Assembly (NCBI GenBank): GCA_028280505.1
Contig: JANQLO010000074.1
Location: forward strand, 1-64,000
DNA length: 64,000 nucleotides
Source of the DNA: Chromatiales bacterium
Lineage (GTDB): Bacteria; Pseudomonadota; Gammaproteobacteria; Chromatiales; Chromatiaceae
Reading direction: 5' to 3'
Shown in pieces: positions 31,502 to 41,794 of the stretch (positions are counted from its first letter, which is position 1; each line of letters begins with the position of its first letter). Below the pieces are notes generated by a model. That model was not told the DNA's origin. It searched no databases and was given only the letters and a program-made list of their open reading frames with translations. The position numbers and the translations under genes are program-made.

Positions 31502-34500
31502 GTCTGTCATTACGTTGAATTGGGGCACCCTACCCAATCGAGAATACCCTCTCGGCGAAGTCACTTTATTAGCAGGACACACCGGCTCGGGTAAAAGCAC
31601 GCTTGAAGACGCCATCCAGACAGTCATGACGGCGGCACACCAGGGACTTTATGAATACAACCCCGGACAGGACGAATCGAAACAAGGAAGTCGGTCAGGT
31701 AAAAAAGCACGCAGTTTGGCTTCTTACATTCTCGGGTCTGATCGAGATCGGTACGCTCGGCCTGGTGGCGCACACGGTTACGTTGTATTGGTGTTCGCAC
31801 CCTCCGGAAATGAGGACGGACAGTTGTTTAGCGCGGTATTCGGTGTTACAGCTCACCTGGAAGAAATCGGCGCTGGTGAAAAAATGCGACGAGTTCCAAG
31901 GGAAGACCATCATCAAATGATGTTGGTGGCGGGAGAAGTCAAACAGGATCAATTGGCCGACCGCAAAAGTGAGTATGTCATTGAGGTTGTAGATACCAAG
32001 TTGATTTACAACCGACTGCGCGAGGATTTTGGGCGGGAAGGTGTAAAGGAGTACACATCGAAAGAAACCTACTTGTCTGCACTCTGGGGGCGCTTACATG
32101 GTCGTTCAGGTGGCATGGATACGAAGGCGGCCAAGCGGGCATCGCAGACGTTCTCCCAAGCAATGGCCTACAAGCCCATCAAATCCATTGATCGATTCGT
32201 TAAAGAGGAAATTCTGAAGCCTAAAGACGTTGGAGCCGATGTAGCGCACTTGTCCAATCTGGTTCAGCGCTTGCACAAGATGCGTGACGATGCCGAAACC
32301 ATTAATCAGCGAACGGCGCAATTGACGTCTTTGCTGAAAGAAGCAGACTCAGTGGTACGTGGCTGGCAATCGCGTTGTGAGACGCTCTTTGTCAAAGCAG
32401 CAGGAAAAGCGAACAAAAATGCTAAGGCACTGGAGGCGTCACGCCAGGCGCGTGCTGAAGCGCAACGAGCGCTTGATCGAGCTGAAGCGACATACGACGA
32501 AATGGAACAGCGACTGCAACAGCTCAATTCCCTAAGGGAACAACTCGAGCGTCAGCGCAGCAACCACCCACAGTTGTCACAGCGAGGTGAACTCGAAGGC
32601 AGCATTGAACGGTTACAAGGAGAGTATGAACGACAACGAAACAGCTTGCGGCTGAAAGCGCAAAGCCTCGAAGCAATCCGCAATACATTGCGGGCCTTAA
32701 GAGAAGCCCCTCAATCCCTGCGCTCTGATAGCCTGTTTTCCGATGGGTTCAAGGCACTTGAAGACGCACTCACCCTATCCATCGGACTGGATAGCCAAAA
32801 TTTGCACGATGATTTGGTTTTCGTCCTTTCTACGCCACCAACAGAAGACAAGATTCAACACGCACTAACCCGCATGCACGAAGCCCTCAGTGATGCCGAA
32901 GCCGGCATTAAGCTCATTGAAGAAACGATCAGCGGTGAAACCGGCCTGAAATCGACAGTTGCCCAGAATTTCTATGCAAGTCAGGGTCAAGAAAGAGACA
33001 TGATCGAAAGGCGCGAGTCACTGAGTTTAGAGATTCGTGGGCTTTCCGAACAGTCACAAATCGAGTACCCAAAGGATGCTAAAAAGGGCATCTATTTGTT
33101 GGCGAGCAAAATACCCGAAGCCAAGCCAAGGGTTTTGTGTGATTTAGTCGAAGTCAGAAAAACTGAAGAGGATTGGCAAAACGCGATCGAAGGTTATCTC
33201 GGTAATAACCGATTCATGATCCTGGTCGAAGACGAATTTGAAGTCGAAGCCAATCGCCTCTTACGTCAACATCCAGCAAAGGTTGCTCAGACCCATCGCG
33301 CCATGAAGCGTCTTGGAAAAGCGCTGCCGGCCGATTCGATAATCGATTGTCTTATCATCGATGACCCTGTCGCGGAAGCGTATTTGAAGGCCGCCTATGG
33401 AGATGTCGTCAAGGTGCCTGATCTTGAGACCCTGAAAAGGACAGCCCGCGGCATCACTGTGGAAGGACGCTCAGCCGGCGGTTTTTCTACAGGGCGGGCC
33501 TGGGTCGACGATCGTAACCTGGCATTTGGAGAAAGCGGTCGGACACGCCGACTCGTTGCTTGCCAAGAAGAATTGTCGTCATTGGAAACCACCTTATTAA
33601 CCATTGGTGACCGGCGCAGCTTGCTCCAAGGCCTCCACAATCAATTGGGATCGCTGGTTAATCCTGATGCGGCCGAAACCGTTGCCAGCATGACGCGAGC
33701 GCGTAACGACTTGAACGAGACGAACCAGCGATTGTCGTTACTGAACATTGGAGATGGCGCGGTTCTTGAGTCGCAGTATCACCAGGCCAAAGAAGATACC
33801 GAAGCCGCAATAGCGGCAAAAGAAGAAGCGGCGACCGCCCGTGGAATCGCAAATCGCGATATTGATCAGCACACTGAAGAAACGAATCGACTGCAACAAG
33901 CGCAGATCCGATTGAACGAGAATCGTGAAGAACGTCGCGACGAGTTGGAATGGCTTGACAAAAACTCACCAGAGTATGCCTTTGAAGCACAAGAAGATGC
34001 CTTACTTGCCGCTGCTTCGGGGTATAACGATGAAACCAGCCAAGCCCTAGATAAGAGAGTCTCTGGTTTCGAAGGCCAAATAGCCCAGCATTTAACTAGG
34101 TATGTTGTCGGTTTGTCTGAGTACAACGGTGTTGCAGACACTTACCAGCAAATCCGCTGGGATGAGGGGCCGCTACCAAGCGTCAAGAGTAAGAGCGATT
34201 TTTCCATTTTGCTGCGCATGATCCATCGGACTGAAGAGCAGCACCAACGCCACGAAGGTCACCTCTTGGCTCAGGCGGAGCAACAGTTGAAAGAACTTGC
34301 TGCTGAAGTCAACACAGCCATCACCGCCAATTTCTGCCAAGTCATTAATCGTAGCTTGCAGTCAGGGCGTGAACAGATTAACCAACTGAACCGGTCATTA
34401 AGTGGTTACCATTTCAATGACGAAACTTATAGGTTTCGCGCTGAAAGCGTCAAAGAGATGCTCCGTTATAGTCGGCTCTTTGATGAACTCAGCCAGGCAT

Positions 34501-35192
34501 ACGATGCACGAGGGGAACGTCTTGACCTGTTCGCCGGCGAGTCAAGTGGTCTAACCGAAGAGAGTCAAGCTACGCTAGATGAACTACTGGCCCTGCTCGA
34601 ACAAGGCGATCAAGGCGAGGCCCGCACGAAGCTCGAGCAGATCACTGATTACCGCAATTACCATCTATACGATGTTATTGCTCACTCGAATGATGGCCAT
34701 GAAATGAGCCTCGGTGAAAACGCCACAGGATCTGGCGGACAAACCGAAACTCCGGCTTACATCATTCGGCTGGCCGCGATAAGCAACGCTTACGGATTGA
34801 ACGATGGACAGGGATCGCGTTTGCGGTCAATTGTACTGGATGAAGCATTCTCAAAAATGGATGAACCGAGAACGGCCGAGGTTTTGCGATTGTTTGCAGA
34901 CCCACGGTTTCGTTTTCAAGTTGTTTTTGCAATGCCCACCAAGAATGCAGGTGCCTTCCAACCACTATTGACGAATAAGTACGTATTCACCCGTACGAAG
35001 GCAGCTCAACCACAAGGCGAACTGCCCAACCGCACTCTGGTGAAGCTTGAACTGGTGAATCAAGACACCACACGGGAGCTATACAAGACCCACCTGAACG
35101 CGGTCGAAGTTCAAGCACGAATGGAGTTTGATGCGGAGTATGCGGAAGACAAAGCAGATAGTCCAGAAACCGCATCTGAGGCTCGCCAGTGA
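31491..35192 (+). CDS. jetC: Wadjet SMC-like ATPase JetC
   Basis: The protein has 1233 residues. The N-terminal head has Walker A GHTGSGKST (residues 29-37). Two long coiled-coil arms (about 270-450 and 690-1010) flank a hinge-like region. The C-terminal head has the signature GSGGQ and Walker B RSIVLDEAFSKMD. JetC is the motor that extrudes and recognises closed circular DNA. It overlaps jetB and jetD by 11 and 4 bases. Confidence 0.95.
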   Translation: MWIKSVITLNWGTLPNREYPLGEVTLLAGHTGSGKSTLEDAIQTVMTAAHQGLYEYNPGQDESKQGSRSGKKARSLASYILGSDRDRYARPGGAHGYVVLVFAPSGNEDGQLFSAVFGVTAHLEEIGAGEKMRRVPREDHHQMMLVAGEVKQDQLADRKSEYVIEVVDTKLIYNRLREDFGREGVKEYTSKETYLSALWGRLHGRSGGMDTKAAKRASQTFSQAMAYKPIKSIDRFVKEEILKPKDVGADVAHLSNLVQRLHKMRDDAETINQRTAQLTSLLKEADSVVRGWQSRCETLFVKAAGKANKNAKALEASRQARAEAQRALDRAEATYDEMEQRLQQLNSLREQLERQRSNHPQLSQRGELEGSIERLQGEYERQRNSLRLKAQSLEAIRNTLRALREAPQSLRSDSLFSDGFKALEDALTLSIGLDSQNLHDDLVFVLSTPPTEDKIQHALTRMHEALSDAEAGIKLIEETISGETGLKSTVAQNFYASQGQERDMIERRESLSLEIRGLSEQSQIEYPKDAKKGIYLLASKIPEAKPRVLCDLVEVRKTEEDWQNAIEGYLGNNRFMILVEDEFEVEANRLLRQHPAKVAQTHRAMKRLGKALPADSIIDCLIIDDPVAEAYLKAAYGDVVKVPDLETLKRTARGITVEGRSAGGFSTGRAWVDDRNLAFGESGRTRRLVACQEELSSLETTLLTIGDRRSLLQGLHNQLGSLVNPDAAETVASMTRARNDLNETNQRLSLLNIGDGAVLESQYHQAKEDTEAAIAAKEEAATARGIANRDIDQHTEETNRLQQAQIRLNENREERRDELEWLDKNSPEYAFEAQEDALLAAASGYNDETSQALDKRVSGFEGQIAQHLTRYVVGLSEYNGVADTYQQIRWDEGPLPSVKSKSDFSILLRMIHRTEEQHQRHEGHLLAQAEQQLKELAAEVNTAITANFCQVINRSLQSGREQINQLNRSLSGYHFNDETYRFRAESVKEMLRYSRLFDELSQAYDARGERLDLFAGESSGLTEESQATLDELLALLEQGDQGEARTKLEQITDYRNYHLYDVIAHSNDGHEMSLGENATGSGGQTETPAYIIRLAAISNAYGLNDGQGSRLRSIVLDEAFSKMDEPRTAEVLRLFADPRFRFQVVFAMPTKNAGAFQPLLTNKYVFTRTKAAQPQGELPNRTLVKLELVNQDTTRELYKTHLNAVEVQARMEFDAEYAEDKADSPETASEARQ

Positions 35193-36328
35193 CCGATTTC
35201 GAGCCCCACCTAGAAGAAAAGGCAGTCGCCGACATTTTGAATCGACTTGTCGACATGCTCGATAAGCAGGCGATGGCCTATCGGTCTCGACCACCAGGCT
35301 TCCGCATAAACGGTAAAGAATTGCCGAGTTTTTTTAGCCTGGAAGACGCACAAGACCGAAAGCTGGTTTGGCGCTTTATCGAGCAACTTGTAACCCTGCA
35401 ATGGATCAAAATCACCGGCCGGAGAAAGTCAGTCGACTGTGAGCCCTGGAGCGGAGAGCCTCGCATTGTATTGGTGCCAGAGGCCGAGCCAGCGATCCGT
35501 AAAACGCTCGGACGCACCGAAGTTGAAGCAAGCTACTTGAAGAGTTGGCAAAGGGCTTTGCGCGCAGCCAGGAATAGTTTTTCAGGAGACATAGAACTTT
35601 TAAGCCGCTCGCCTCTGCGCATTCCCAACAAGTCTGCCCAGGAGATCATCGAACAGTTAGTCAAAGTTCCTGAATTTCGATCGGGTACGTTTGCCCGGGA
35701 GATAAGTGCACGTGTCTTTTGGGGCTTGTCCAAAATTCTAGACGGTCGCGTTGAAGCCGTGAATACGGCGTTCGGCCGTCAAATTCTGATCGAGAAACCC
35801 CTGCTTGTTAACGTGCATGTGCCATCTGACACCATAGAAGAAGTGATCTTCATTGAGAATGAGGTGTCTTACCTTGCCGCCATTGATAATTGTCCACCAG
35901 GTGCCGCTCTCGTTTGGGCTTCTGGTTTCATGTTGTCTGCACGACGTCTACTTGAACCAAATGGAATGGTATTGCACGCAAGTAGCGGAAGTGTGGGTTT
36001 GGCAGTCACTCTCGCCTTACAGTTGTTGCATGGCCGCGTTCCCTCGAGATTGTATTTTTTTGGGGACCTTGATTATTCCGGCATGCAGATTCTAAAGCAG
36101 CTCCGCGTGGTCTTTCCTTCCATCGTTAGTTGGCAACCAGGGTACAAATTCCTGTTGGAACAACTTCACAAGGGTAATGCTCATCCTGCTGATGACGCAG
36201 ATAAGGCGAGGCAAAAGGACCCCGTTTCAACAGGATGTGCTTATGCAGATTCAGTGCTGTTGCCAAAGATACGGGAGGGAATAGGACACGGAGTGAGATA
36301 TGTCGATCAAGAAGCCTTTGTTTGGTAG
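35189..36328 (+). CDS. jetD: Wadjet nuclease JetD (TOPRIM/DUF2220)
   Basis: The protein has 379 residues. An N-terminal arm domain (DUF3322-like, about 1-190) precedes a TOPRIM/DUF2220 domain with the acidic metal ligands in IFIENEVSYLAAI and FFGDLDYSGMQI. JetD cleaves plasmid-like DNA delivered by JetABC. It is the last gene of the operon. The catalytic residues appear intact. Confidence 0.94.
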   Translation: MTDFEPHLEEKAVADILNRLVDMLDKQAMAYRSRPPGFRINGKELPSFFSLEDAQDRKLVWRFIEQLVTLQWIKITGRRKSVDCEPWSGEPRIVLVPEAEPAIRKTLGRTEVEASYLKSWQRALRAARNSFSGDIELLSRSPLRIPNKSAQEIIEQLVKVPEFRSGTFAREISARVFWGLSKILDGRVEAVNTAFGRQILIEKPLLVNVHVPSDTIEEVIFIENEVSYLAAIDNCPPGAALVWASGFMLSARRLLEPNGMVLHASSGSVGLAVTLALQLLHGRVPSRLYFFGDLDYSGMQILKQLRVVFPSIVSWQPGYKFLLEQLHKGNAHPADDADKARQKDPVSTGCAYADSVLLPKIREGIGHGVRYVDQEAFVW

Positions 36329-36647
36329 GACAACATTAGTCGATTCATATTGAGCTCACGTTTCCCGACTAGATTAGCCGGCTCGTTTTCTGCTTTAAAG
36401 AAATAGCGAGCAATAAGGAAAAAATTGCACCATCTCCTCCATCTAGTAATGGTGCATATTTCAACCGTTTTTCGAGAACATTTTAGTCGACTTGTTTACC
36501 CTAACCCACTGAATACCAGACCCAACATCTTGCTAACTCGCTTTGCACCAAATTATCAGTAAATGGGGCAAATCCCGCGTATTGATTGATAGCCGGTTGT
36601 AGACAGTATGCTACATCGTAGTGTGCGTCCCACTACTCAACGCACCG
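36329..36647. other. AT-rich intergenic region downstream of jetD
   Basis: 319 bases lie between the convergent jetD and AraC genes. No gene or clear terminator is seen. Its base composition differs from the metal-efflux region that follows and probably marks the border of the defence island. Confidence 0.5.
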
Positions 36648-37451
36648 TCAATTGTTTGCTTTACCCAGATATCTGGCCGGTGTTTCTCCCAAACAACGTC
36701 GAAACATGGCGATAAAGGCACTTGTATTCTCGTAACCCAGCTCCAGAGCAACGACGGTCACGTTGTTGCCTGATGCCAAAAGCTCCAGCGCACGAAACAG
36801 TCGCCGTTGCTGTCGCCACGACCGAAAAGACATGCCGGTTTGAGCCGGGAACAACCGGGTGAGCGTCCGCTTGCTTGCACCGACTTCTCTCGCCCATGCA
36901 TCCAGATCGCGCTGATCGGCCGGATCGGCAATCAGGGACTGCACGATTTTGCGTAATCTCGGATCCGACGGCATGGGGAGAGCGAGCGATGCAACCGGCT
37001 GTACCCGTATCTGGTCGAGTATCACGTCCATCATGCGCGATTGAGGACTGTCGGGTTCATACAGCGGCCCCGCCGCTACGGCAGCGACCACCAGTTCCCG
37101 CAGAAGCGGTGTGACCTGGAGGACACAGACTTCCGCGGGAAGATCACTGGTTTCGCCGGGCGCAATGTAGAGCGAGCGCATGGCGACGTCGGAGCGGGCC
37201 TCTATGCGATGCATGACACCGGCCGGCATCCACACTGCCCGTTGCGGTGGAACCACATAGGCGGCGGATGGGGTGGTGACCGACATTACACCGCTGCTCG
37301 CATACACGAACTGGGCACGTCGGTGCTTGTGCGAAGGGAGAATCGCCCCCGCCCCAAGATCGCGACCATAGGCCACAACAGCCATAGGAAGATCCTCTAG
37401 CTGGTTGACCTCAACGGCAAGTGGGGTCGCATTTTGGCTTGTTCGCGGCAT
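36648..37451 (-). CDS. AraC-family regulator (RhaR/YdeC-like with cupin)
   Basis: The protein has 267 residues. The N-terminal cupin has HKHRRAQFVYASSGVMSV and VPPQRAVWMPAGVMH. The C-terminal AraC HTH pair has LDAWAREVGASKRTLTRLFPAQTGMSF and VTVVALELGYENTSAFIAMFRRCLGETP. It is divergent from an MFS transporter 77 bases away, which it probably controls. Confidence 0.9.
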   Translation of the reverse strand: MPRTSQNATPLAVEVNQLEDLPMAVVAYGRDLGAGAILPSHKHRRAQFVYASSGVMSVTTPSAAYVVPPQRAVWMPAGVMHRIEARSDVAMRSLYIAPGETSDLPAEVCVLQVTPLLRELVVAAVAAGPLYEPDSPQSRMMDVILDQIRVQPVASLALPMPSDPRLRKIVQSLIADPADQRDLDAWAREVGASKRTLTRLFPAQTGMSFRSWRQQRRLFRALELLASGNNVTVVALELGYENTSAFIAMFRRCLGETPARYLGKANN

Positions 37452-37528
37452 AATTTGGCCTTTGACAAGTATCGCGCCATCCTACTCTGTCGCAACAATG
37501 TCGGCCACAGCTATCCCGGATCAGAGTC

Positions 37529-38728
37529 ATGCAAAGAAGCCGACTGAGATTTCTTTTTTTGAATATCGGGCACTTCCTGGACCACCTTTTCGTCCTCATC
37601 TTTGCGACAGCCGCGCTGCACATGACAACCGAATGGGGCCTGAGTTACGCAGAGTTGATCCCCTATGCAACGCCGGGATTCATTGCCTTCGGCATCGGTG
37701 CCATTCCTGCCGGGTGGCTCGCTGACAAGTGGAGCCGCGAAGGCATGATGATCGTTTTCTTTCTCGGCATCGGCACAAGCTCGGTGCTGACGAGCACGGC
37801 GGAAACACCGTTGGAAATGGCGTTGTACGTCACCCTAATCGGGATGTTTGCTGCCATCTATCACCCAGTCGGCTTGGCGATGATTGTGGACGGCATTGAG
37901 AAGACTGGCGTGCCTATCGCCATCAACGGCGTATTCGGGAATATGGGAGTGGCCGGCGCGGCACTGCTCACCGGTTTCCTGATGGACGTGTCCGGCTGGC
38001 GCAGCGCCTTCATCGTTCCTGGCGCAGGTTCAATCGCGGTCGGCATACTATATCTGCTCTTCGTTCACGCGCATCGTGCGGAAACCGGGAGCGTTACGGA
38101 TCAAACCGTCGGAGTGAAACAAGCGGCCACGCTTTCGCGACACATGCTGATTCGTACATTCGGCATCATCTTGCTCACATCGGCGATCGGCGGGTTGATA
38201 TTCCAGAGCACGACCTTCAGCCTGCCCAAGGTCTTTGAAGAGCGGCTCAGTGAAATAGCGGGGAATACGACGTCGATCGGCTCGTATGCCTTTGTCGTAT
38301 TCACTATTGCCTCATTTGCCCAGCTGGTCGTGGGCCATCTGTTGGACAGGCATTCCGTACGCAATGTGTTTGCGACCGTTGCGCTCTTTCAGGCTGTGTT
38401 CTTCTTCGCCATGACGCAGCTTGACGGAATGGCTTCGTTTCCGGTCGCGATTGCGTTCATGCTTGTCGTATTCGGACAAATCCCCATCAACGATGTTCTG
38501 ATAGGACGAATCGTACACAGCCATTGGCGAAGCCGTGCCTATGCGCTGCGGTCCGTCGTATCGTTTTCCGTGATGGCATCGACGCTGCCATTGGTCGCCT
38601 GGATGCACGGCGCATGGGGATTTAACATGTTGTTCGGCGTTCTTTCGCTCTCCGCGACCCTGATTTTCCTAAGCGTGCTGTTCTTGCCAGCGAGCGAGAA
38701 GCCCGTACCGGCGCCATTGGCGGCATAG
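37529..38728 (+). CDS. MFS transporter
   Basis: The protein has 399 residues and twelve predicted helices. The MFS loop-2 type motif GWLADKWSREGMM is present. The start MQRSRLRFLFLNIGHFLDHLF resembles the fosmidomycin-resistance/YNFM-like exporters. It is probably an efflux pump regulated by the divergent AraC protein. Confidence 0.85.
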   Translation: MQRSRLRFLFLNIGHFLDHLFVLIFATAALHMTTEWGLSYAELIPYATPGFIAFGIGAIPAGWLADKWSREGMMIVFFLGIGTSSVLTSTAETPLEMALYVTLIGMFAAIYHPVGLAMIVDGIEKTGVPIAINGVFGNMGVAGAALLTGFLMDVSGWRSAFIVPGAGSIAVGILYLLFVHAHRAETGSVTDQTVGVKQAATLSRHMLIRTFGIILLTSAIGGLIFQSTTFSLPKVFEERLSEIAGNTTSIGSYAFVVFTIASFAQLVVGHLLDRHSVRNVFATVALFQAVFFFAMTQLDGMASFPVAIAFMLVVFGQIPINDVLIGRIVHSHWRSRAYALRSVVSFSVMASTLPLVAWMHGAWGFNMLFGVLSLSATLIFLSVLFLPASEKPVPAPLAA

Positions 38729-38777
38729 AAAGCGAGGATGTACGCGCACTGTCGCAGCGCCTGTTCCGGGAACAGGC

Positions 38778-40169
38778 TCACGAATGAGGCGACGCGGGCC
38801 ACGTGGCATGGTGCTCGTCGATGACATACGCATGGGTGTGCGCTAAACGTGGATGGTAATGCGGATGGCTGTGTGGCTCGGACCCTTCCCACCCGTGATG
38901 CGCATGATCGTGATGGACATCGTGAGTGTGCAGATGTGAATGCGCGATTGCCGGATGCGTGTGAAGCAAAGCTACCTGATCACGCGCCGGCCACAACATG
39001 GCTGCCAGTGCGGTGAATACCATCACACTGAGCGCAAACAATAATGCGGTGATTTCAATCCCCAGATATGTGCCCAGGTTTCCGGCCAGCGGATAAAACA
39101 CCAGCCAGCACGCATGCGATAGAGAGAACTGCGCCGAAAAATACGCCGGTCGGTCGGCGGGCGCGGATGAACGGTTGACGACGCGTCCGGCCGGGGTCTG
39201 CACCATCGACCAACCGGCGCCGATTAGAAACCAAATCGCCAACATGCCGGCAAAGCCGGGGGACAACGCCATCAGCCCCAGTCCCACAGTCATCAACACG
39301 CTTCCGGACAGCATCACGGTACGATCGGTGATGCGATCCAGCAACGTGGGCAGGCCGAGTGCGACAAGCATCGAGCCACAACCGGCAGCTGCCAGCGTCA
39401 GTGCGACATCGAATTCGCTGCCGGACAGATCGTCACGGACATACATCACTGTATTGACGATGACCATCGCGCTGGCTGCGGCGACGCCCATGTAAAAGGC
39501 CAGCAGGCCGCGCAAACGTGGGGTCTTCAGATAAGCGCGAATGCCAAAAGTGATCTGTCCCCAGGTGGAACTCTCGCGTTCCGTCGGACGTTGCGCCGGC
39601 AGCCGGCTGGCCGCAATCAAACCGGCGGAAACCAGAAAAGCTGCGGCGTTGATCGTGAACAGACCTGTGTAAGAAGCAAACAGCAGTGCCAGTGCCGCCA
39701 ATGTCGGACTGAGCAGATTCTCCAGGTCATAAGCCAGGCGGGAGTAAGCCAGCGCCCGAGTATATTGCCGCTCATCCGGCAGGATGTCGGGGATGGTCGC
39801 AGAAAAGACCGGCTTGAATCCCGCAGAAAGCAGATTCAGCAGAAAGACCAACAGATAGATCTGCCAAATGGCCGTCGCGAAGGGCACGGCCAGGATCAGG
39901 CAGGCACGCGACAGATCCATAACCACGAGAAATCGCTTGCGACGCAGTCGATGCACCAGGCCGCCAGCCACTGGTGCAAACACGACGTAGGCGATCATTT
40001 TGAACGCCAGTACCGTCCCTAAAACTACGGCTGCTTCGGCGCCTGCCAGATCATAGGCCAACAAGGCGAGCGCCACCGTGCTCAGGCCGGTGCCGACAAG
40101 CGCAATCACCTGTGCCGCAAACAGCTTGCGAAAACGGCTATCCAGTAGAGGATTGATCGACGTCTGCAT
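38778..40169 (-). CDS. His-rich MFS metal exporter (NreB-like), copy 1
   Basis: The protein has 463 residues. Twelve helices are followed by a cytoplasmic tail of about 60 residues packed with His (HTHPAIAHSHLHTHDVHHDHAH, then HSHPHYHP). NreB/NrsD-type MFS exporters carry such tails for Ni(II) or Co(II). It is closely related to 59393-60802 (shared SRLAYDLENLLSP, PAGRVVNRSSA, HACWLV). No metal regulator is adjacent to this copy. Confidence 0.88.
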   Translation of the reverse strand: MQTSINPLLDSRFRKLFAAQVIALVGTGLSTVALALLAYDLAGAEAAVVLGTVLAFKMIAYVVFAPVAGGLVHRLRRKRFLVVMDLSRACLILAVPFATAIWQIYLLVFLLNLLSAGFKPVFSATIPDILPDERQYTRALAYSRLAYDLENLLSPTLAALALLFASYTGLFTINAAAFLVSAGLIAASRLPAQRPTERESSTWGQITFGIRAYLKTPRLRGLLAFYMGVAAASAMVIVNTVMYVRDDLSGSEFDVALTLAAAGCGSMLVALGLPTLLDRITDRTVMLSGSVLMTVGLGLMALSPGFAGMLAIWFLIGAGWSMVQTPAGRVVNRSSAPADRPAYFSAQFSLSHACWLVFYPLAGNLGTYLGIEITALLFALSVMVFTALAAMLWPARDQVALLHTHPAIAHSHLHTHDVHHDHAHHGWEGSEPHSHPHYHPRLAHTHAYVIDEHHATWPASPHS

Positions 40170-40263
40170 AAGTGGGGTAACGTTTCGTTCAAATATCGTT
40201 TCGCAGCGGCGACCTGCCCCCGGATCAGTTGACGGGAGCAGGTGCTGCCAGGCTTGGTTGTGT

Positions 40264-40599
40264 CTATTTGCCGCTGTAGTTCGCGGCCAGGTATTCCCCG
40301 GAAAGGGTCAGAAAGACGTACAAGGTCTGTTTCTGTTCATCGGAGATGGTCGGATTGTGATAGCTAACAACCCATTCACGCTGACCGCCGAATGTCTTTG
40401 TCTCGGATTTCGCGACCGACCTGCCTTCCCAGCTTTGTTCGATGACGCCCTGACGCACCATGTTGGTAACGATTCGACTGGCGATCTGCTCGGCCCTGGC
40501 CTGCGATACCGGTTCGTGCGAATGGCCCGCGCCCGCATAAGCCACTGCGGAAAACAATGTCAACAACAATGCCAGGGACAGGTACTTGAAATGTTTCAT
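40264..40599 (-). CDS. Small periplasmic protein, DUF6488-like
   Basis: The protein has 111 residues from the ATG at 40599 (AAGGAG upstream); the frame to 40653 is unsupported. The signal peptide ends SAVAYAGAG and is followed by HSHEPVSQARAEQIASRIVTNMVRQGVIEQSW. It lies 16 bases after the HupE-like gene. It is found with metal-efflux genes and may bind metal through the HSH motif. Confidence 0.75.
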   Translation of the reverse strand: MKHFKYLSLALLLTLFSAVAYAGAGHSHEPVSQARAEQIASRIVTNMVRQGVIEQSWEGRSVAKSETKTFGGQREWVVSYHNPTISDEQKQTLYVFLTLSGEYLAANYSGK

Positions 40600-40615
40600 G
40601 GATTTCTCCTTCGTC

Positions 40616-41794
40616 TTAAAAGATGGATTCGCGTTTCTTGAGTGGTTGTTCACTCGATGGTGCGTTTGGGCCTTGTGCCCCTTCGGGTGCCTGCAACTGA
40701 TAACTGCCTTTGGTACGCAAGGTCACCACGGCCGGTTTCCCGGTCTTGTTCTTCCAGTACCAGCCATGGGTGCCGCTGAATGTCGCCGTCCATGTCGCTT
40801 CGGCCACGGCATCCGTCCCGGTTTTGAAACTCTGAAAGGTTCCCGTGGGGGCATTGGTGGGTTCTCCATGAAAATCGAAATAAAGCGGCGATCCGTCAGA
40901 TTCCCAAGCGAAGCTAAATGTCTCGCCTTGCTCAACGTAGACCTTGTGTTCAAGGTCGCCACGTGCTGGTACTTGCAGTTCGACGGTGTGCGTCCACGCG
41001 CTTGAATCAGACGCTTGCGATTGCACAACGAGGTTGTTCGATAGAGGAACACCAGCATTTACGACGGCAAACTCTTCGGCGTTGGCCGTATGCTCGTAAC
41101 CGTGCATCTGCATCAGAAACAAGTAAGCACCCAGCAGAATCAATCCATAATTGCTGATGACTGAAAGCATCTGAAAGGCCCGTGTTTTCCGCCACGCGGA
41201 GATCAATACCAACATGATGGTCAACGCGGTGATTTGGCCGACTTCGACACCGACATTGAAGGCAATGATATTGAGCAACAACTGATCTTCGCTGAGCGGC
41301 AGTTGCTGCAATCGGGTCGACAGACCGAAACCGTGAATCAAACCGAGCCCGAAGATCATCCCCAGCATGTTCGGCGGGTTGATCTTTAGATATTTCCTGA
41401 AGCCGTCCAGATTGGCGAAGGCGATATAGCACACGCTCAATCCAATCACCGCATCGATCAGGAAGTAGTTCAGCTGAATGGCGTTGAACGTGGCGTAGAT
41501 CAGCGTAATGCTGTGACCGACAGTGAACGCCGTGACGTAGCGGGCGATATCCCGAAATGTGGTAAGAAAGAAAATGATGCCGAACACGAATGCCAGGTGA
41601 TCGTAACCTGACAGCATGTGGGTGACACCCAGCTTCAGATAACTCCAGTTGCCACCGGCGAGGATCGACTGCTTTTCCTCTTCCGACATACCATGCGCCT
41701 GCACGGTATCGATGAACAGGACAAGCAGGAGCAAAGCGGCGGTTGTCAGCGCCAGGCGTTGACTGATGCCAAACAGAGACAAGGGACGAATCAC
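40616..41794 (-). CDS. HupE/UreJ-like membrane protein fused to a periplasmic anchor-type domain
   Basis: The protein has 392 residues. A signal peptide ends at VQAHG, followed by seven or eight helices with HMLSGYDHLAFVFGIIFFL, FTVGHSITL and GLIHGFGLS, the His motifs of HupE/UreJ nickel/cobalt permeases. From about residue 255 a soluble beta domain (VELQVPARGDLEHKVYVEQGE, then FAWESDGSPLYFDFHGEP, GTHGWYWKNKTGKPAVVTL) resembles the so-called transmembrane anchor proteins of metal-resistance loci. The fusion suggests a metal-delivery unit. Its start overlaps the P-II-like gene by 4 bases. Confidence 0.82.
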   Translation of the reverse strand: MIRPLSLFGISQRLALTTAALLLLVLFIDTVQAHGMSEEEKQSILAGGNWSYLKLGVTHMLSGYDHLAFVFGIIFFLTTFRDIARYVTAFTVGHSITLIYATFNAIQLNYFLIDAVIGLSVCYIAFANLDGFRKYLKINPPNMLGMIFGLGLIHGFGLSTRLQQLPLSEDQLLLNIIAFNVGVEVGQITALTIMLVLISAWRKTRAFQMLSVISNYGLILLGAYLFLMQMHGYEHTANAEEFAVVNAGVPLSNNLVVQSQASDSSAWTHTVELQVPARGDLEHKVYVEQGETFSFAWESDGSPLYFDFHGEPTNAPTGTFQSFKTGTDAVAEATWTATFSGTHGWYWKNKTGKPAVVTLRTKGSYQLQAPEGAQGPNAPSSEQPLKKRESIF

